This document shows positions 29,652 to 38,345 of a stretch of 64,000 nucleotides of DNA, one piece after another. Where the stretch lies: assembly GCF_051175565.1 (NCBI RefSeq), contig NZ_CP195105.1:372001-436000 (forward strand), given 5' to 3'. Numbering within the stretch: position 1 is the first letter of the stretch; every line of letters begins with the position of its first letter. The notes beneath the pieces are model-generated. The model made no database searches. It was not told the origin of the DNA and worked only from the letters and a program-made list of their open reading frames with translations. Source of the DNA: Daejeonia sp002484105. GTDB lineage: Bacteria > Bacteroidota > Bacteroidia > Flavobacteriales > Weeksellaceae. The translations under genes and the position numbers were made by a program.

Positions 29652-32231
29652 TTACTGACCGATCATTTTTTTTATCGCATTCAGTTTCATCAGGGCTTCG
29701 ATTGGTGTTAATGTATTGACATCCATTTTGGTAAGTTCTTCGCGGATATTTTCCAGAACAGGATCATCCAACTGGAAAAAGGATAGTTGCATGCTTTCTT
29801 CTGTTAATTTTTTTATCTGGCTCGAGCCGTTTTGTGTACGTGAGCTTTCGAGGGTTTTCAGGATTTCGGAAGCACGGCTCACGACTTTGGCAGGCATACC
29901 CGCGAGCTTGGCCACATGAATCCCGAAACTGTGTTCGCTGCCTCCCGGAACCAGTTTTCTCAGAAAAATAATATTTCCTTTGTTCTCCTGGATGGACACG
30001 TGGAAGTTTTTGATACGCTCGAAGCTGAGCGTCATCTCATTGAGCTCATGATAATGTGTCGCAAAAAGCGTTTTCGGCTGGGCAGGATGCTGGTGCAGGT
30101 ATTCCGCAATCGCCCACGCAATGGAAACCCCATCGTATGTGGAGGTTCCGCGGCCGATTTCATCGAGAAGAATCAGGCTGCGTTCTGAAATATTGTTCAG
30201 AATATTTGCTGCCTCATTCATTTCTACCATAAAGGTAGATTCGCCGGCCGAGATATTGTCAGTTGCCCCTACACGTGTAAAAATCTTGTCTAGGAATCCT
30301 ATTTCTGCGTGCTTTGCCGGAACAAAACTTCCAAGTTGCGCCATCAGGCAGATAATCGCCGTTTGCCGCAATATTGCAGACTTACCGGCCATGTTCGGCC
30401 CGGTTACCATAATAATCTGCTGGGTCTCGCGGTCCAGAAAAATATCATTCGGAATGTATTTTTCTCCCAGCGGAAGTGCATTTTCGATAATAGGATGTCG
30501 GGCTTCTTTGAGTTCTATGGCAAAAGAATCATTAAGAACCGGCCTTGTATAACTTTCGGAAACCGCAAGATCAGAAAATCCGACGGCCACGTCGAGCTGT
30601 GCAATAATTCTGGAATTGTCCTGAATCAGGTCAATATACTTCATTGCTTCGGCGCAGGTATCACGATAAAGCTGCTGCTCGAGAATGCCAATTTTTTCCT
30701 CAGCTCCCAGGATCTGGTTTTCATAATCTTTCAGTTCTTCTGTGATGTATCGCTCTGCATTTACCAGCGTTTGCTTACGGATCCAGTCATCAGGAACTTT
30801 ATCTTTATGTGTATTTCTTACTTCGATATAATATCCAAAAACATTGTTGAAACTGATTTTCAGACTGCTGATTCCTGTGCGTTCTATTTCCCGGTTGCAC
30901 ATTTCGTCGAGAAAACCTTTTCCGTTGGACTGCAGTTGCCGAAGCCTGTCCAGTTCTCCACTGATACCCTCTCTTATAACATTTCCTTTGCTGATATTCA
31001 CCGGGAGATCATCATTAAGATGTGTCTGAAGATACGAAATCAATTCTGAAAGATCATTCAGTGGACTGATCCATGCCAGCACGTCATGCTTTGGATGCAG
31101 CAATGCTTTGATGCTATGTATATTGGAAAGACTCTGACGCAAATAACCGAATTCTTTCGGTGAAATCTTTTCTGCTGCCAGCTTACCCATCAGCCGGTCG
31201 AGATCAGAAATGGATTTCAGCAGTCCGGAAATTTCGTATTTCAGGTCATCTTCTGTATTGAAAAACGCAATGAGACTAAGCCTTCGGTCAATTTCCTGCA
31301 CGGATTTCAGCGGAAGAATAATCCGTCTTCGCAGCAACCTCCCGCCCATCGGTGTGGAAGTGCGATCGATAATATCCAGAAGGCTTTTCCCGTCTTTTGA
31401 AGTGGGATAGACGATTTCCAGATTTCTCAGGGTAAAATGATCCATCATCAGATAATCATCCTGCGGAATCTTTTGTATTCTTGTAATATGGGCGAGAAGA
31501 TGATGGTGGGTATCTTCGATCAGATAAGCGAAAACCGCTCCGGCAGCAGTTATGGCCAGCGGCATGTCTTCTATTCCGAAACCTTTCAGAGAATTGGTTC
31601 TGAACTGCCCCGTCAGTTTCTCGTAGGCAAAATGATACTGGAAAGCCCAGTCCTCAAGTTTAAATGTATTCCGGTTTTGGAACTGATCGGGCAGCCGATT
31701 ACTGCGCTGGTAAATAATTTCACTCGGATCAAAAGTGCTCACCAGATGTTTCAGCTTCTCCAGATTACCTTCGCTGACGAGAAACTCACCGGTTGAAATA
31801 TCCAGCAAAGCCATCCCGAATTTTTCCTTTTCCCGGTGAACGGATAAAAGAAAATTATTCCTTTTGGAACTGAGCACCTGATCGTTGAACGTAACCCCTG
31901 GCGTAACCAGTTCGGTAACCCCTCTTTTCACAATTCCCTTCACCATTTTCGGATCTTCCAGCTGGTCACAGATGGCAACGCGAAGGCCTGCACGCACAAG
32001 TTTCGGAAGATAAGAGTCCAGTGAATGGTGCGGGAAACCTGCCAGTTCGGTGTTGGCATCGCCCGTGCTTCCTCTTCTGGTAAGTACAATGCCGAGAATC
32101 TGAGAAGCCTTCACTGCATCCTGACCAAATGTCTCATAGAAATCTCCAACACGGAACAGCAGCATGGCATCAGGATACCTGGCCTTGATGCTGTTGTACT
32201 GTTTCATGAGCGGGGTTTCTTTCTTTGCCAT
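29652..32231 (-). CDS. mutS: DNA mismatch repair protein MutS
   Basis: 859 residues from the ATG at 32231 (MAKKETPLMKQYNSIK), as long as E. coli MutS. The mismatch-reading Phe-X-Glu is Phe31-Tyr32-Glu33 in GDFYETFG. The ATPase has Walker A near residue 610 (GPNMAGKSAILRQ), then the signature RVGATDNISAGESTFMVEM and Walker B DEIGRGTSTYDG. The end holds the MutS dimerisation tail. A frame from 32252 would start within the -7 box. It diverges from the bestrophin gene with a shared promoter region. Confidence 0.97.
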   Translation of the reverse strand: MAKKETPLMKQYNSIKARYPDAMLLFRVGDFYETFGQDAVKASQILGIVLTRRGSTGDANTELAGFPHHSLDSYLPKLVRAGLRVAICDQLEDPKMVKGIVKRGVTELVTPGVTFNDQVLSSKRNNFLLSVHREKEKFGMALLDISTGEFLVSEGNLEKLKHLVSTFDPSEIIYQRSNRLPDQFQNRNTFKLEDWAFQYHFAYEKLTGQFRTNSLKGFGIEDMPLAITAAGAVFAYLIEDTHHHLLAHITRIQKIPQDDYLMMDHFTLRNLEIVYPTSKDGKSLLDIIDRTSTPMGGRLLRRRIILPLKSVQEIDRRLSLIAFFNTEDDLKYEISGLLKSISDLDRLMGKLAAEKISPKEFGYLRQSLSNIHSIKALLHPKHDVLAWISPLNDLSELISYLQTHLNDDLPVNISKGNVIREGISGELDRLRQLQSNGKGFLDEMCNREIERTGISSLKISFNNVFGYYIEVRNTHKDKVPDDWIRKQTLVNAERYITEELKDYENQILGAEEKIGILEQQLYRDTCAEAMKYIDLIQDNSRIIAQLDVAVGFSDLAVSESYTRPVLNDSFAIELKEARHPIIENALPLGEKYIPNDIFLDRETQQIIMVTGPNMAGKSAILRQTAIICLMAQLGSFVPAKHAEIGFLDKIFTRVGATDNISAGESTFMVEMNEAANILNNISERSLILLDEIGRGTSTYDGVSIAWAIAEYLHQHPAQPKTLFATHYHELNEMTLSFERIKNFHVSIQENKGNIIFLRKLVPGGSEHSFGIHVAKLAGMPAKVVSRASEILKTLESSRTQNGSSQIKKLTEESMQLSFFQLDDPVLENIREELTKMDVNTLTPIEALMKLNAIKKMIGQ

Positions 32232-32249
32232 AGGATTAAAATAGGAGGT

Positions 32250-32279
32250 CAAAAATACAAAATGCTGAAGGTTTTCAAA
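32250..32279 (-). promoter_or_regulatory. mutS promoter (TTTG-N18-TATTTTTG)
   Basis: -7 box TATTTTTG at 32250-32257 and TTTG at 32276-32279 on the minus strand. It fixes the mutS start at 32231. Confidence 0.65.
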
Positions 32280-32334
32280 CAGATTTGATACATTTTTTCC
32301 CTCAGGCCGGCAACCACAGCTATTGGAAATTCAT

Positions 32335-32342
32335 TATTTTTG
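32335..32342 (+). promoter_or_regulatory. -7 box (TATTTTTG) of the bestrophin gene
   Basis: Exact consensus 13 bases before the ATG at 32356. It rules out the frame beginning at 32323. Confidence 0.5.
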
Positions 32343-32355
32343 CGCAAACACACCT

Positions 32356-33234
32356 ATGTATTACTACAACAATAAGAATTTTTTCAAAATTCTGTTCACC
32401 TTCAACCACAGCGACACCCTCAGGACGCTGGCGCCCTCGCTGCTCGGCATGGCGCTTTATTCTTTCGGCATCTACTATCTTGAAGTGGAATATTTTAAAC
32501 TGACAGAAAAATCTGTGGTGAAGAACATCAACCTTCTCCATTCGCTGCTGGGTTTTGTACTTTCCCTGCTGCTCGTATTCCGCACCAACACAGCCTATGA
32601 CCGCTGGTGGGAAGGCAGAAAACTATGGGGAAAACTCGTGAACGACTCCCGGAATATCGCCATAAAACTTGACGCGATACTTCCCAAAAACGATACGGAA
32701 AACCGCAGTTTTTTCCGTCAGCACCTGGCATATTTTCCACATGCACTGAGCCGTCATCTATCCGAAGAAGCCACAAAAATGGCTCTTGACAGTGATTATT
32801 CTCAGATCAGAAATACCCCCAAAACCCATGAACCAGTAGAACTCGTTGACGAAATTACGGGCAGACTGGCAGCGCTTCACCACGAAAACAGGATTTCGGG
32901 AGAGCAATTGCTGTTTATAGACACACAACTCTCTGGTTTCCTGGACGTATGCGGTGGCTGCGAACGCATCAAAAACACACCGATTCCGTTTTCGTATTCC
33001 TCTTTTGTAAAGAAATTCATCATCATTTATTCTCTGGCACTTCCCATTGCTTACGTCACCAGTATCGGATGGATGATGATCCCCCTCACGGTTTTCGTAT
33101 TCTATGTTCTGATGAGCCTGGAAGTAATTGCAGAAGAAATTGAAGACCCTTTCAATAATGATGAAAACGATCTGCCAACCGAAAAAATGGCACAGAATAT
33201 TGAAAAAAATATAGATCTGATATTTAAAAATTAA
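32356..33234 (+). CDS. bestrophin family ion channel
   Basis: 292 residues from the ATG at 32356 (MYYYNNKNFFKILF). The family signature FRTNTAYDRWWEGRKLWGKLVNDSRN is present, with four hydrophobic helices: two near residues 30-75 and two near 215-260 (YSLALPIAYVTSIGWMMIPLTVFVFYVL). The terminal segment EVIAEEIEDPFNNDENDLP is the conserved acidic motif. Bacterial bestrophins form pentameric channels. The SpoU methylase gene starts four bases after the stop. Confidence 0.9.
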   Translation: MYYYNNKNFFKILFTFNHSDTLRTLAPSLLGMALYSFGIYYLEVEYFKLTEKSVVKNINLLHSLLGFVLSLLLVFRTNTAYDRWWEGRKLWGKLVNDSRNIAIKLDAILPKNDTENRSFFRQHLAYFPHALSRHLSEEATKMALDSDYSQIRNTPKTHEPVELVDEITGRLAALHHENRISGEQLLFIDTQLSGFLDVCGGCERIKNTPIPFSYSSFVKKFIIIYSLALPIAYVTSIGWMMIPLTVFVFYVLMSLEVIAEEIEDPFNNDENDLPTEKMAQNIEKNIDLIFKN

Positions 33235-33238
33235 GATT

Positions 33239-33775
33239 TTGACTCAAAAACTGAAACTCGAAGAGCTTGGCCGCATTGACGTAGAAACCTTCAAGAAGAC
33301 CACAAAAATCCCCGTTATTATCATTCTGGACAACATCCGGAGCATGCATAATGTAGGTGCTGTTTTCCGCACCGCCGATGCTTTTCTTATCGAAAAAATT
33401 ATCCTTTGCGGCATAACGCCGGTACCCCCGCACCGCGAGATTCACAAAGCCGCTCTGGGAGCAACAGAGAGTGTCGACTGGCAATATTACAGATCGGTAA
33501 AGGAAGCCGTATTGTACCTTAAAACATTACAATATGAAGTACTGGGAATAGAGCAGACTACTGATTCCGTGTCCATTACTGAATATGAAATAAATCATCA
33601 CAAAAAATATGCTCTCGTTCTGGGCAATGAAGTGGAAGGTATTTCGGATGAAATTCTCCCATGCTGTGACGGTTTCCTGGAAATTCCGCAGCACGGTACC
33701 AAACATTCCCTGAATGTATCCGTATGCAGCGGCATTGTGATGTGGGAGTTTTACAGAAATATATTCGGAAAATAA
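33239..33775 (+). CDS. RNA methyltransferase, SpoU/TrmH (SPOUT) family
   Basis: 178 residues. The three SPOUT motifs are visible: LDNIRSMHNVGAVFRTADAF (motif 1), LVLGNEVEGISDEIL (motif 2) and IPQHGTKHSLNVSVCSGIVMWEF (motif 3, the S-adenosylmethionine knot). The enzyme should methylate a ribose 2'-OH in tRNA or rRNA. The conserved N-terminus (TQKLKLEELGRIDVETFKK) can only be kept with a TTG start at 33239; no ATG or GTG precedes it in frame. The overlap-like spacing to bestrophin supports that start. Confidence 0.88.
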   Translation: MTQKLKLEELGRIDVETFKKTTKIPVIIILDNIRSMHNVGAVFRTADAFLIEKIILCGITPVPPHREIHKAALGATESVDWQYYRSVKEAVLYLKTLQYEVLGIEQTTDSVSITEYEINHHKKYALVLGNEVEGISDEILPCCDGFLEIPQHGTKHSLNVSVCSGIVMWEFYRNIFGK

Positions 33776-33776
33776 A

Positions 33777-33808
33777 AACTGCATTGCCACTCAGGTGGCC
33801 TGCAGTTT
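33777..33808. terminator. hairpin after the SpoU methylase
   Basis: AAACTGCA/TGCAGTTT outer stem with inner GCCAC/GTGGC, directly after the stop codon. There is no long T-run, so it is a moderate terminator candidate. Confidence 0.6.
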
Positions 33809-33949
33809 GAAATAAATCTAATAAAAAGTAAAAATGAAAGGGTACAAATATAACATTATTTTGATACACCAAACAAATTAAATGTTATTTTTTGTGCATT
33901 TGTAAAAACCTTTCTGTTTTTTAATTCAATATTTCCCTATTTTAGCATC

Positions 33950-34603
33950 ATGTTTATCAAAGAATACGTTTCCAGAGATTATCCTGCTTTTGACATTTCG
34001 GCCTCTATCGAAGAGGCTTCCGAAATTGCAAAAGATTTCGGGTACACTCATATTTTTATTGTACGCGACGGCTACTATCTGGGTGCGCTCAGCCAGTCTT
34101 TCCTTGAAGAAAGCCCGGAAGGTGCTTTGGAAACTCTGGAAATCCATTTTGAGAAATTTGCCATTCAGGAAGACGGAAATATTCTGGACACAGTGAAACT
34201 TTTCCATATCTTCAACAGCAATGTGGTGCCCGTCATCAGCAATACCGAGCAGTATACAGGCTATATCTCCTGCGACGATCTTTTCAGTGAATTCTCAAAA
34301 TATCCACTCTTTTCTGAAAACGGTGCCGTACTGACGGTGCAGACAAGCGGCAAAACCTGCTCCTTCAGCGAAATATCCCAAATTGTAGAAGGCAACAACG
34401 GCAAAATTTACGGGGCTTTCATCAGTGGCATCCTGGAAGACAGCACACTGATCACCCTGAAAGTAAGCAGCGAAAACCTGAGTTCTATAGACGAAACCTT
34501 TGAACGGTTTGGCTATACCATTATTGACAAACATTACGACGACGAAAAAGAAGACCTGATGAAAGACCGCTTCGGATTCTTCCAGAAATACCTCGAGTTT
34601 TAA
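33950..34603 (+). CDS. CBS-domain protein
   Basis: 217 residues. Two CBS-like halves occupy about residues 1-125 (MFIKEYVSRDYPAFDISASI..., TVKLFHIFNSNVVPVISNTEQYTGYIS), followed by an ACT-like C-terminal part (GKTCSFSEISQIVEGNNGKI, LITLKVSSENLSSIDETFERFGY). Such proteins sense nucleotides. nadK begins one base after its stop, so the two are cotranscribed; the CBS part may respond to the adenine nucleotide pool used by NadK, which is inference. A near-consensus TATTTTAG is at 33939-33946. Confidence 0.82.
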   Translation: MFIKEYVSRDYPAFDISASIEEASEIAKDFGYTHIFIVRDGYYLGALSQSFLEESPEGALETLEIHFEKFAIQEDGNILDTVKLFHIFNSNVVPVISNTEQYTGYISCDDLFSEFSKYPLFSENGAVLTVQTSGKTCSFSEISQIVEGNNGKIYGAFISGILEDSTLITLKVSSENLSSIDETFERFGYTIIDKHYDDEKEDLMKDRFGFFQKYLEF

Positions 34604-34604
34604 T

Positions 34605-35468
34605 ATGGTTGCAGCAATTTATACACAGAAAAAGGATCTGGATACTTTTCTTTATCTAAGCAAATTTATCTCGGAACTTGAGAAAAGAGGCGTCAGATCC
34701 GTAATTTTCTCAGGTACGGCAGAAGCGATGCAGTTCTCGAAAGAGTTTGAAACCTTTACCAATAAAGAAGATCTGCGCGCCAGGAAAGTTGAAATTTTCT
34801 TCACCTTCGGCGGCGATGGAACCATTGTTAATTCTCTGCTTTTCATCCAGGACACAGAAATACCGGTTGTGGGTGTCAATACCGGAAGGCTCGGTTTTCT
34901 TGCCAGTTTCACCAAGGAAGAGATCTTTAAAGAACTGGACGATATACTCCACGGAAATGTGAAAATCAGCAAGAGATCGGTTATTGAAATAACATCACCG
35001 CGCGGAATATTCTTTCCCTATGCGTTGAATGATGTTACCATTTCCCGTAAGGAAACCACCTCCATGATTACAGTGGATTCTTATATCAACGATGCCTTTC
35101 TGAATGTTTTCTGGGGTGACGGACTGATTATTTCGACACCTACAGGCTCTACCGCCTACTCATTGAGCTGTGGCGGCCCTATTATCTCCCCGAACAACGA
35201 AAACTTCGTCATCACACCGATTGCACCGCACAATCTTAATGTAAGACCACTGATCGTCAATGATAATGTAGAAATCCGACTAAAGGTAAACAGCCGTGTT
35301 CCTCAGTATTCTCTTTCTCTCGATACGCGTCTCGTGCATATTGACACCAGTGTCGAAATCAGCATCCGCAAAGCCAGTTTCCACATCCACCTCATGCAAC
35401 CCAAAAATCTCAGTTTCTATGAAACCATCCGCCAGAAACTTCTCTGGGGAAAAGACAAGCGAAATTAA
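34605..35468 (+). CDS. nadK: NAD kinase
   Basis: 287 residues. NadK phosphorylates NAD to NADP with ATP. The GGDGT motif is at residues 69-73 (FTFGGDGTIVNSL), and GRLGFLASF and the catalytic DGLIISTPTGSTAYSLSCGGPI follow. The C-terminal NVRPLIVNDNVEIRLKV is typical. One base after the CBS gene, so translation is likely coupled. Confidence 0.95.
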   Translation: MVAAIYTQKKDLDTFLYLSKFISELEKRGVRSVIFSGTAEAMQFSKEFETFTNKEDLRARKVEIFFTFGGDGTIVNSLLFIQDTEIPVVGVNTGRLGFLASFTKEEIFKELDDILHGNVKISKRSVIEITSPRGIFFPYALNDVTISRKETTSMITVDSYINDAFLNVFWGDGLIISTPTGSTAYSLSCGGPIISPNNENFVITPIAPHNLNVRPLIVNDNVEIRLKVNSRVPQYSLSLDTRLVHIDTSVEISIRKASFHIHLMQPKNLSFYETIRQKLLWGKDKRN

Positions 35469-35704
35469 TTTACCCTCTTTCTATGGGACGCTAAGTGTTC
35501 GGGATATTTTTGTATCTTGGCAGCGCATATTCCTATAAACATATGACGAACAAACCTTTATAAAAGGAGATTTTGATTTTTCTGCTACCAGATACAGCGG
35601 CCAGCATGATAAATATAATCTTTATAATGAATGAAAATAGTGAATAATTCAGTAATTTTACCAATTATTTAACGAACAAAAAATATTTTAAAAATTATTC
35701 TATT
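35469..35704. other. leader/intergenic region of fbaA
   Basis: A TATTTTTG -7-like box at 35505-35512 lies 192 bases before the fbaA ATG. A six-codon frame (MTNKPL) starts at 35545. Closer to fbaA the DNA is AT-rich, with a TAATTTTA near 35652. I see no riboswitch. Confidence 0.4.
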
Positions 35705-36772
35705 ATGAGCAGAGTATTTCCGGCAGGTGTTGCCACAGGTAATCAGGTTTCAGAAATTTTCCAGTATGCAAAAGAAAAAGGATTTGCACTTCCGGCATGT
35801 AATGTGATCGGTTCCAGCAACATCAATGCTGCTTTGGAAACCGCCGCAAAATTGAACTCACCGATCATCATCCAGTTTTCTAACGGTGGTGCTGCATACA
35901 ACGCAGGAAAAGGACTGAGCAACGATGGCCAGAAGGCTTCTATCCTCGGCGCTGTCGCCGGAGCAAAACATATCCACACACTGGCAGAAGCTTACGGAGC
36001 TACTGTAATCCTCCATACAGATCACTGTGCAAAAAAACTTCTCCCTTGGATGGACGGACTGCTGGATGCCAACGAAGCACACTTCAAAGCCACCGGAAAA
36101 CCACTGTATTCTTCCCACATGCTTGATCTTTCCGAACAGTCTCTGGAAGAAAACCTCGACGTCTCTTCCAAATATTTCGAAAGAATGGCCAAAATGGGCA
36201 TGACACTGGAAGTAGAAATCGGTGTAACAGGTGGTGAAGAAGACGGAGTAGACAACAGTGATGTGGACAACTCCAAACTCTATACCCAGCCGGAAGATGT
36301 TGCTTATACTTACGAAAGACTGAAAGCCATCTCTCCTAACTTTACTATCGCTGCAGCATTCGGAAATGTACATGGCGTTTACAAACCAGGAAATGTGGTG
36401 CTGACTCCTAAAATTCTTGACAACTCACAGAAATATGTTCAGGAAAAATTCCACACTGCAGACAAACCTGTCAACTTCGTCTTCCATGGCGGTTCAGGAT
36501 CTACACTTCTCGAAATCAGAGAAGCCATCTCTTATGGTGTTGTAAAAATGAATATCGATACCGACCTTCAGTATGCCTATCTTGAAGGAATCCGTGATTA
36601 TGTGAGAACAAAAGGAGACTACCTGAACGGACAGATCGGCAACCCTGAAGGAGACGATGCCCCCAACAAAAAATACTACGACCCGAGAGTCTGGGTGAGA
36701 AAAGGAGAAGAAACCTTCATCACAAGACTTACCAAGGCTTTTGAAGACCTTAACAACATCAATACGCTGTAA
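35705..36772 (+). CDS. fbaA: class II fructose-bisphosphate aldolase
   Basis: 355 residues, the size of the class IIA (E. coli FbaA) enzymes. It cleaves fructose 1,6-bisphosphate into two triose phosphates in glycolysis and runs in reverse in gluconeogenesis. The zinc site is seen in LHTDHCAKKLLPWMDG and in FHGGSGSTLLEIREAI; NIDTDLQYAYLEGIR is the phosphate-binding part. accD follows after 45 bases on the same strand. Confidence 0.96.
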   Translation: MSRVFPAGVATGNQVSEIFQYAKEKGFALPACNVIGSSNINAALETAAKLNSPIIIQFSNGGAAYNAGKGLSNDGQKASILGAVAGAKHIHTLAEAYGATVILHTDHCAKKLLPWMDGLLDANEAHFKATGKPLYSSHMLDLSEQSLEENLDVSSKYFERMAKMGMTLEVEIGVTGGEEDGVDNSDVDNSKLYTQPEDVAYTYERLKAISPNFTIAAAFGNVHGVYKPGNVVLTPKILDNSQKYVQEKFHTADKPVNFVFHGGSGSTLLEIREAISYGVVKMNIDTDLQYAYLEGIRDYVRTKGDYLNGQIGNPEGDDAPNKKYYDPRVWVRKGEETFITRLTKAFEDLNNINTL

Positions 36773-36817
36773 TACCGAGTATTGAATACGACTGAAAATA
36801 ACATTGAATTTCAAAAT

Positions 36818-37672
36818 ATGGCATTCGACTGGTTTAAAAGAAAAGCTAAAAACATCACCACAACAACGGACGAGAAAAAAGACGTACCGAAAGGCTTGTG
36901 GCACCAGACTCCTACCGGAAAAATTATAGAAGACGAAGAACTGAAAGCCAACAATTACGTGTCTCCGGAAGACGGATTTCATGTAAGAATCGGCAGCAAC
37001 GAGTTTTTCTCCATTCTGTTTGATGACCAGCAGTACAAGGAACTGGATGCCAGTGTTGAAAGTGTAGACATGCTGCATTTTAAGGATTCTAAATCTTACA
37101 CCGACCGTCTGAAGGAGGTGAAAGCCAAAACCAAACTTCACGATTCCATCCGGAATGCAACCGGTAAAGTCAACGGTGTGGAAATGGTGATCTCCTGCAT
37201 GGATTTTGCCTTTATTGGCGGATCTCTGGGCTCGGTAATGGGTGAGAAAATACGCCGCGCAGTTGATTACTGTATCCAGCACAGGCTTCCGTACACCATC
37301 ATCTGCCAGTCCGGAGGAGCCAGAATGCAGGAATCCGCCTTCTCACTGATGCAGCTTGCCAAAGTACAGGCAAAACTCGCACAGCTTGCTGATGCAGGAC
37401 TTCCGTATATCGCCTATCTCTGCGACCCTACTTTTGGAGGGATTACCGCTTCCTTTGCCATGACGGCAGATGTCATTATGGCCGAGCCCGGAGCACTGAT
37501 TGGTTTTGCAGGCCCCAGAGTGATCCGTGAAACCATCGGAAAAGATCTTCCGGAAGGATTCCAGACTTCAGAATTTCTTCTGGAAAAAGGATTTGTTGAT
37601 TTCATCGTCAAAAGAACTGAAATCAAACAAAAACTTTCCCAGACGATTGACTTGCTGTCTGTACGAGCTTAA
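36818..37672 (+). CDS. accD: acetyl-CoA carboxylase carboxyltransferase subunit beta
   Basis: 284 residues from the ATG at 36818 (MAFDWFKRKAKN). AccD with AccA transfers the carboxyl group from biotin to acetyl-CoA, the first step of fatty acid synthesis. The carboxyltransferase core is complete (CMDFAFIGGSLGSVMGEK, CQSGGARMQESAFSLMQLAK, ALIGFAGPRVIRETIG). The N-terminal zinc ribbon of E. coli AccD (two CxxC) is missing: residues 25-55 read GLWHQTPTGKIIEDEELKAN with no cysteine. A clear terminator follows. Confidence 0.94.
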   Translation: MAFDWFKRKAKNITTTTDEKKDVPKGLWHQTPTGKIIEDEELKANNYVSPEDGFHVRIGSNEFFSILFDDQQYKELDASVESVDMLHFKDSKSYTDRLKEVKAKTKLHDSIRNATGKVNGVEMVISCMDFAFIGGSLGSVMGEKIRRAVDYCIQHRLPYTIICQSGGARMQESAFSLMQLAKVQAKLAQLADAGLPYIAYLCDPTFGGITASFAMTADVIMAEPGALIGFAGPRVIRETIGKDLPEGFQTSEFLLEKGFVDFIVKRTEIKQKLSQTIDLLSVRA

Positions 37673-37691
37673 TTGTAACTCAAAAACCATA

Positions 37692-37729
37692 CAGTCTCAT
37701 CCGTAGTCCGGGTGAGACTGGTTTTTTTT
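37692..37729 (+). terminator. terminator after accD
   Basis: CAGTCTCA/TGAGACTG stem followed by GTTTTTTTT. Confidence 0.85.
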
Positions 37730-37777
37730 ATGAACCGAACAGTAAAACTGATATTCAATACCGTAAGATCACTCAGT

Positions 37778-38242
37778 ATGAAAAAACTTTTCAGGCTGAT
37801 GAAACTTGTCGCGCCACACCCGCTCTTTTCGGTGCTCAGTTTTTATGCAACGGTTCAGGCCTTTCAGCTGGCCCGGAAATATTTCCCGGAAACCAACTCT
37901 ACCAACGGAATAGGCAATGCCTTCCGCCATGCACTGTGGTGCTGCCTGATTATGATGTACTGCTGCAAAATCTCTTCGGCAGAAAAATCGCTGAAATGGT
38001 GCAGAACGATGACGGATCTTCACGAAGAACTATTCCCAAACGAACCTCTCGAGACAAGCATGGACCTGCACAATAATCAAGTCGGCATGAATCTTTTCAT
38101 GCAGATGCTGCCCGGCATACACCGCCAGTTTTTCGAGAAATCCTTTTTTATAGAAGCTCTTTTTGAAAAGATCAAAACCGCCAGAGTGATGAGCGATCGT
38201 CACTCAGATTATGGGGACGACCTGGTCTATCTTGATGAATAA
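37778..38242 (+). CDS. DUF6973-like protein, putative enzyme of unknown function
   Basis: 154 residues from the ATG at 37778; a second ATG at 37730 sits on the accD terminator T-run and would add 16 residues. Conserved polar motifs are NGIGNAFRHALWCC (residues 51-64), a DLHEELFP segment and SMDLHNNQVGMN. The set of RHxxW, HE and HNN is that of the DUF6973 family, which I recall as occurring alone and as C-terminal domains of polymorphic toxins. The His and acidic residues suggest a metal site. There is no signal peptide, but a hydrophobic stretch lies near the N-terminus. No promoter is seen. Confidence 0.6.
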   Translation: MKKLFRLMKLVAPHPLFSVLSFYATVQAFQLARKYFPETNSTNGIGNAFRHALWCCLIMMYCCKISSAEKSLKWCRTMTDLHEELFPNEPLETSMDLHNNQVGMNLFMQMLPGIHRQFFEKSFFIEALFEKIKTARVMSDRHSDYGDDLVYLDE

Positions 38243-38345
38243 TCACTTTTCTGCAATCTTTTTTGTAATTTCGTTCTGCTTTTAAAGACCCTCATTCATT
38301 TTGAATGATAAAATCTGAATGTTATTTCCGGCAGAATTACTTTCC

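Noticed and set aside
36494..37282. 262-codon minus-strand frame opposite fbaA/accD
   Set aside because: Spans two real genes on the other strand.
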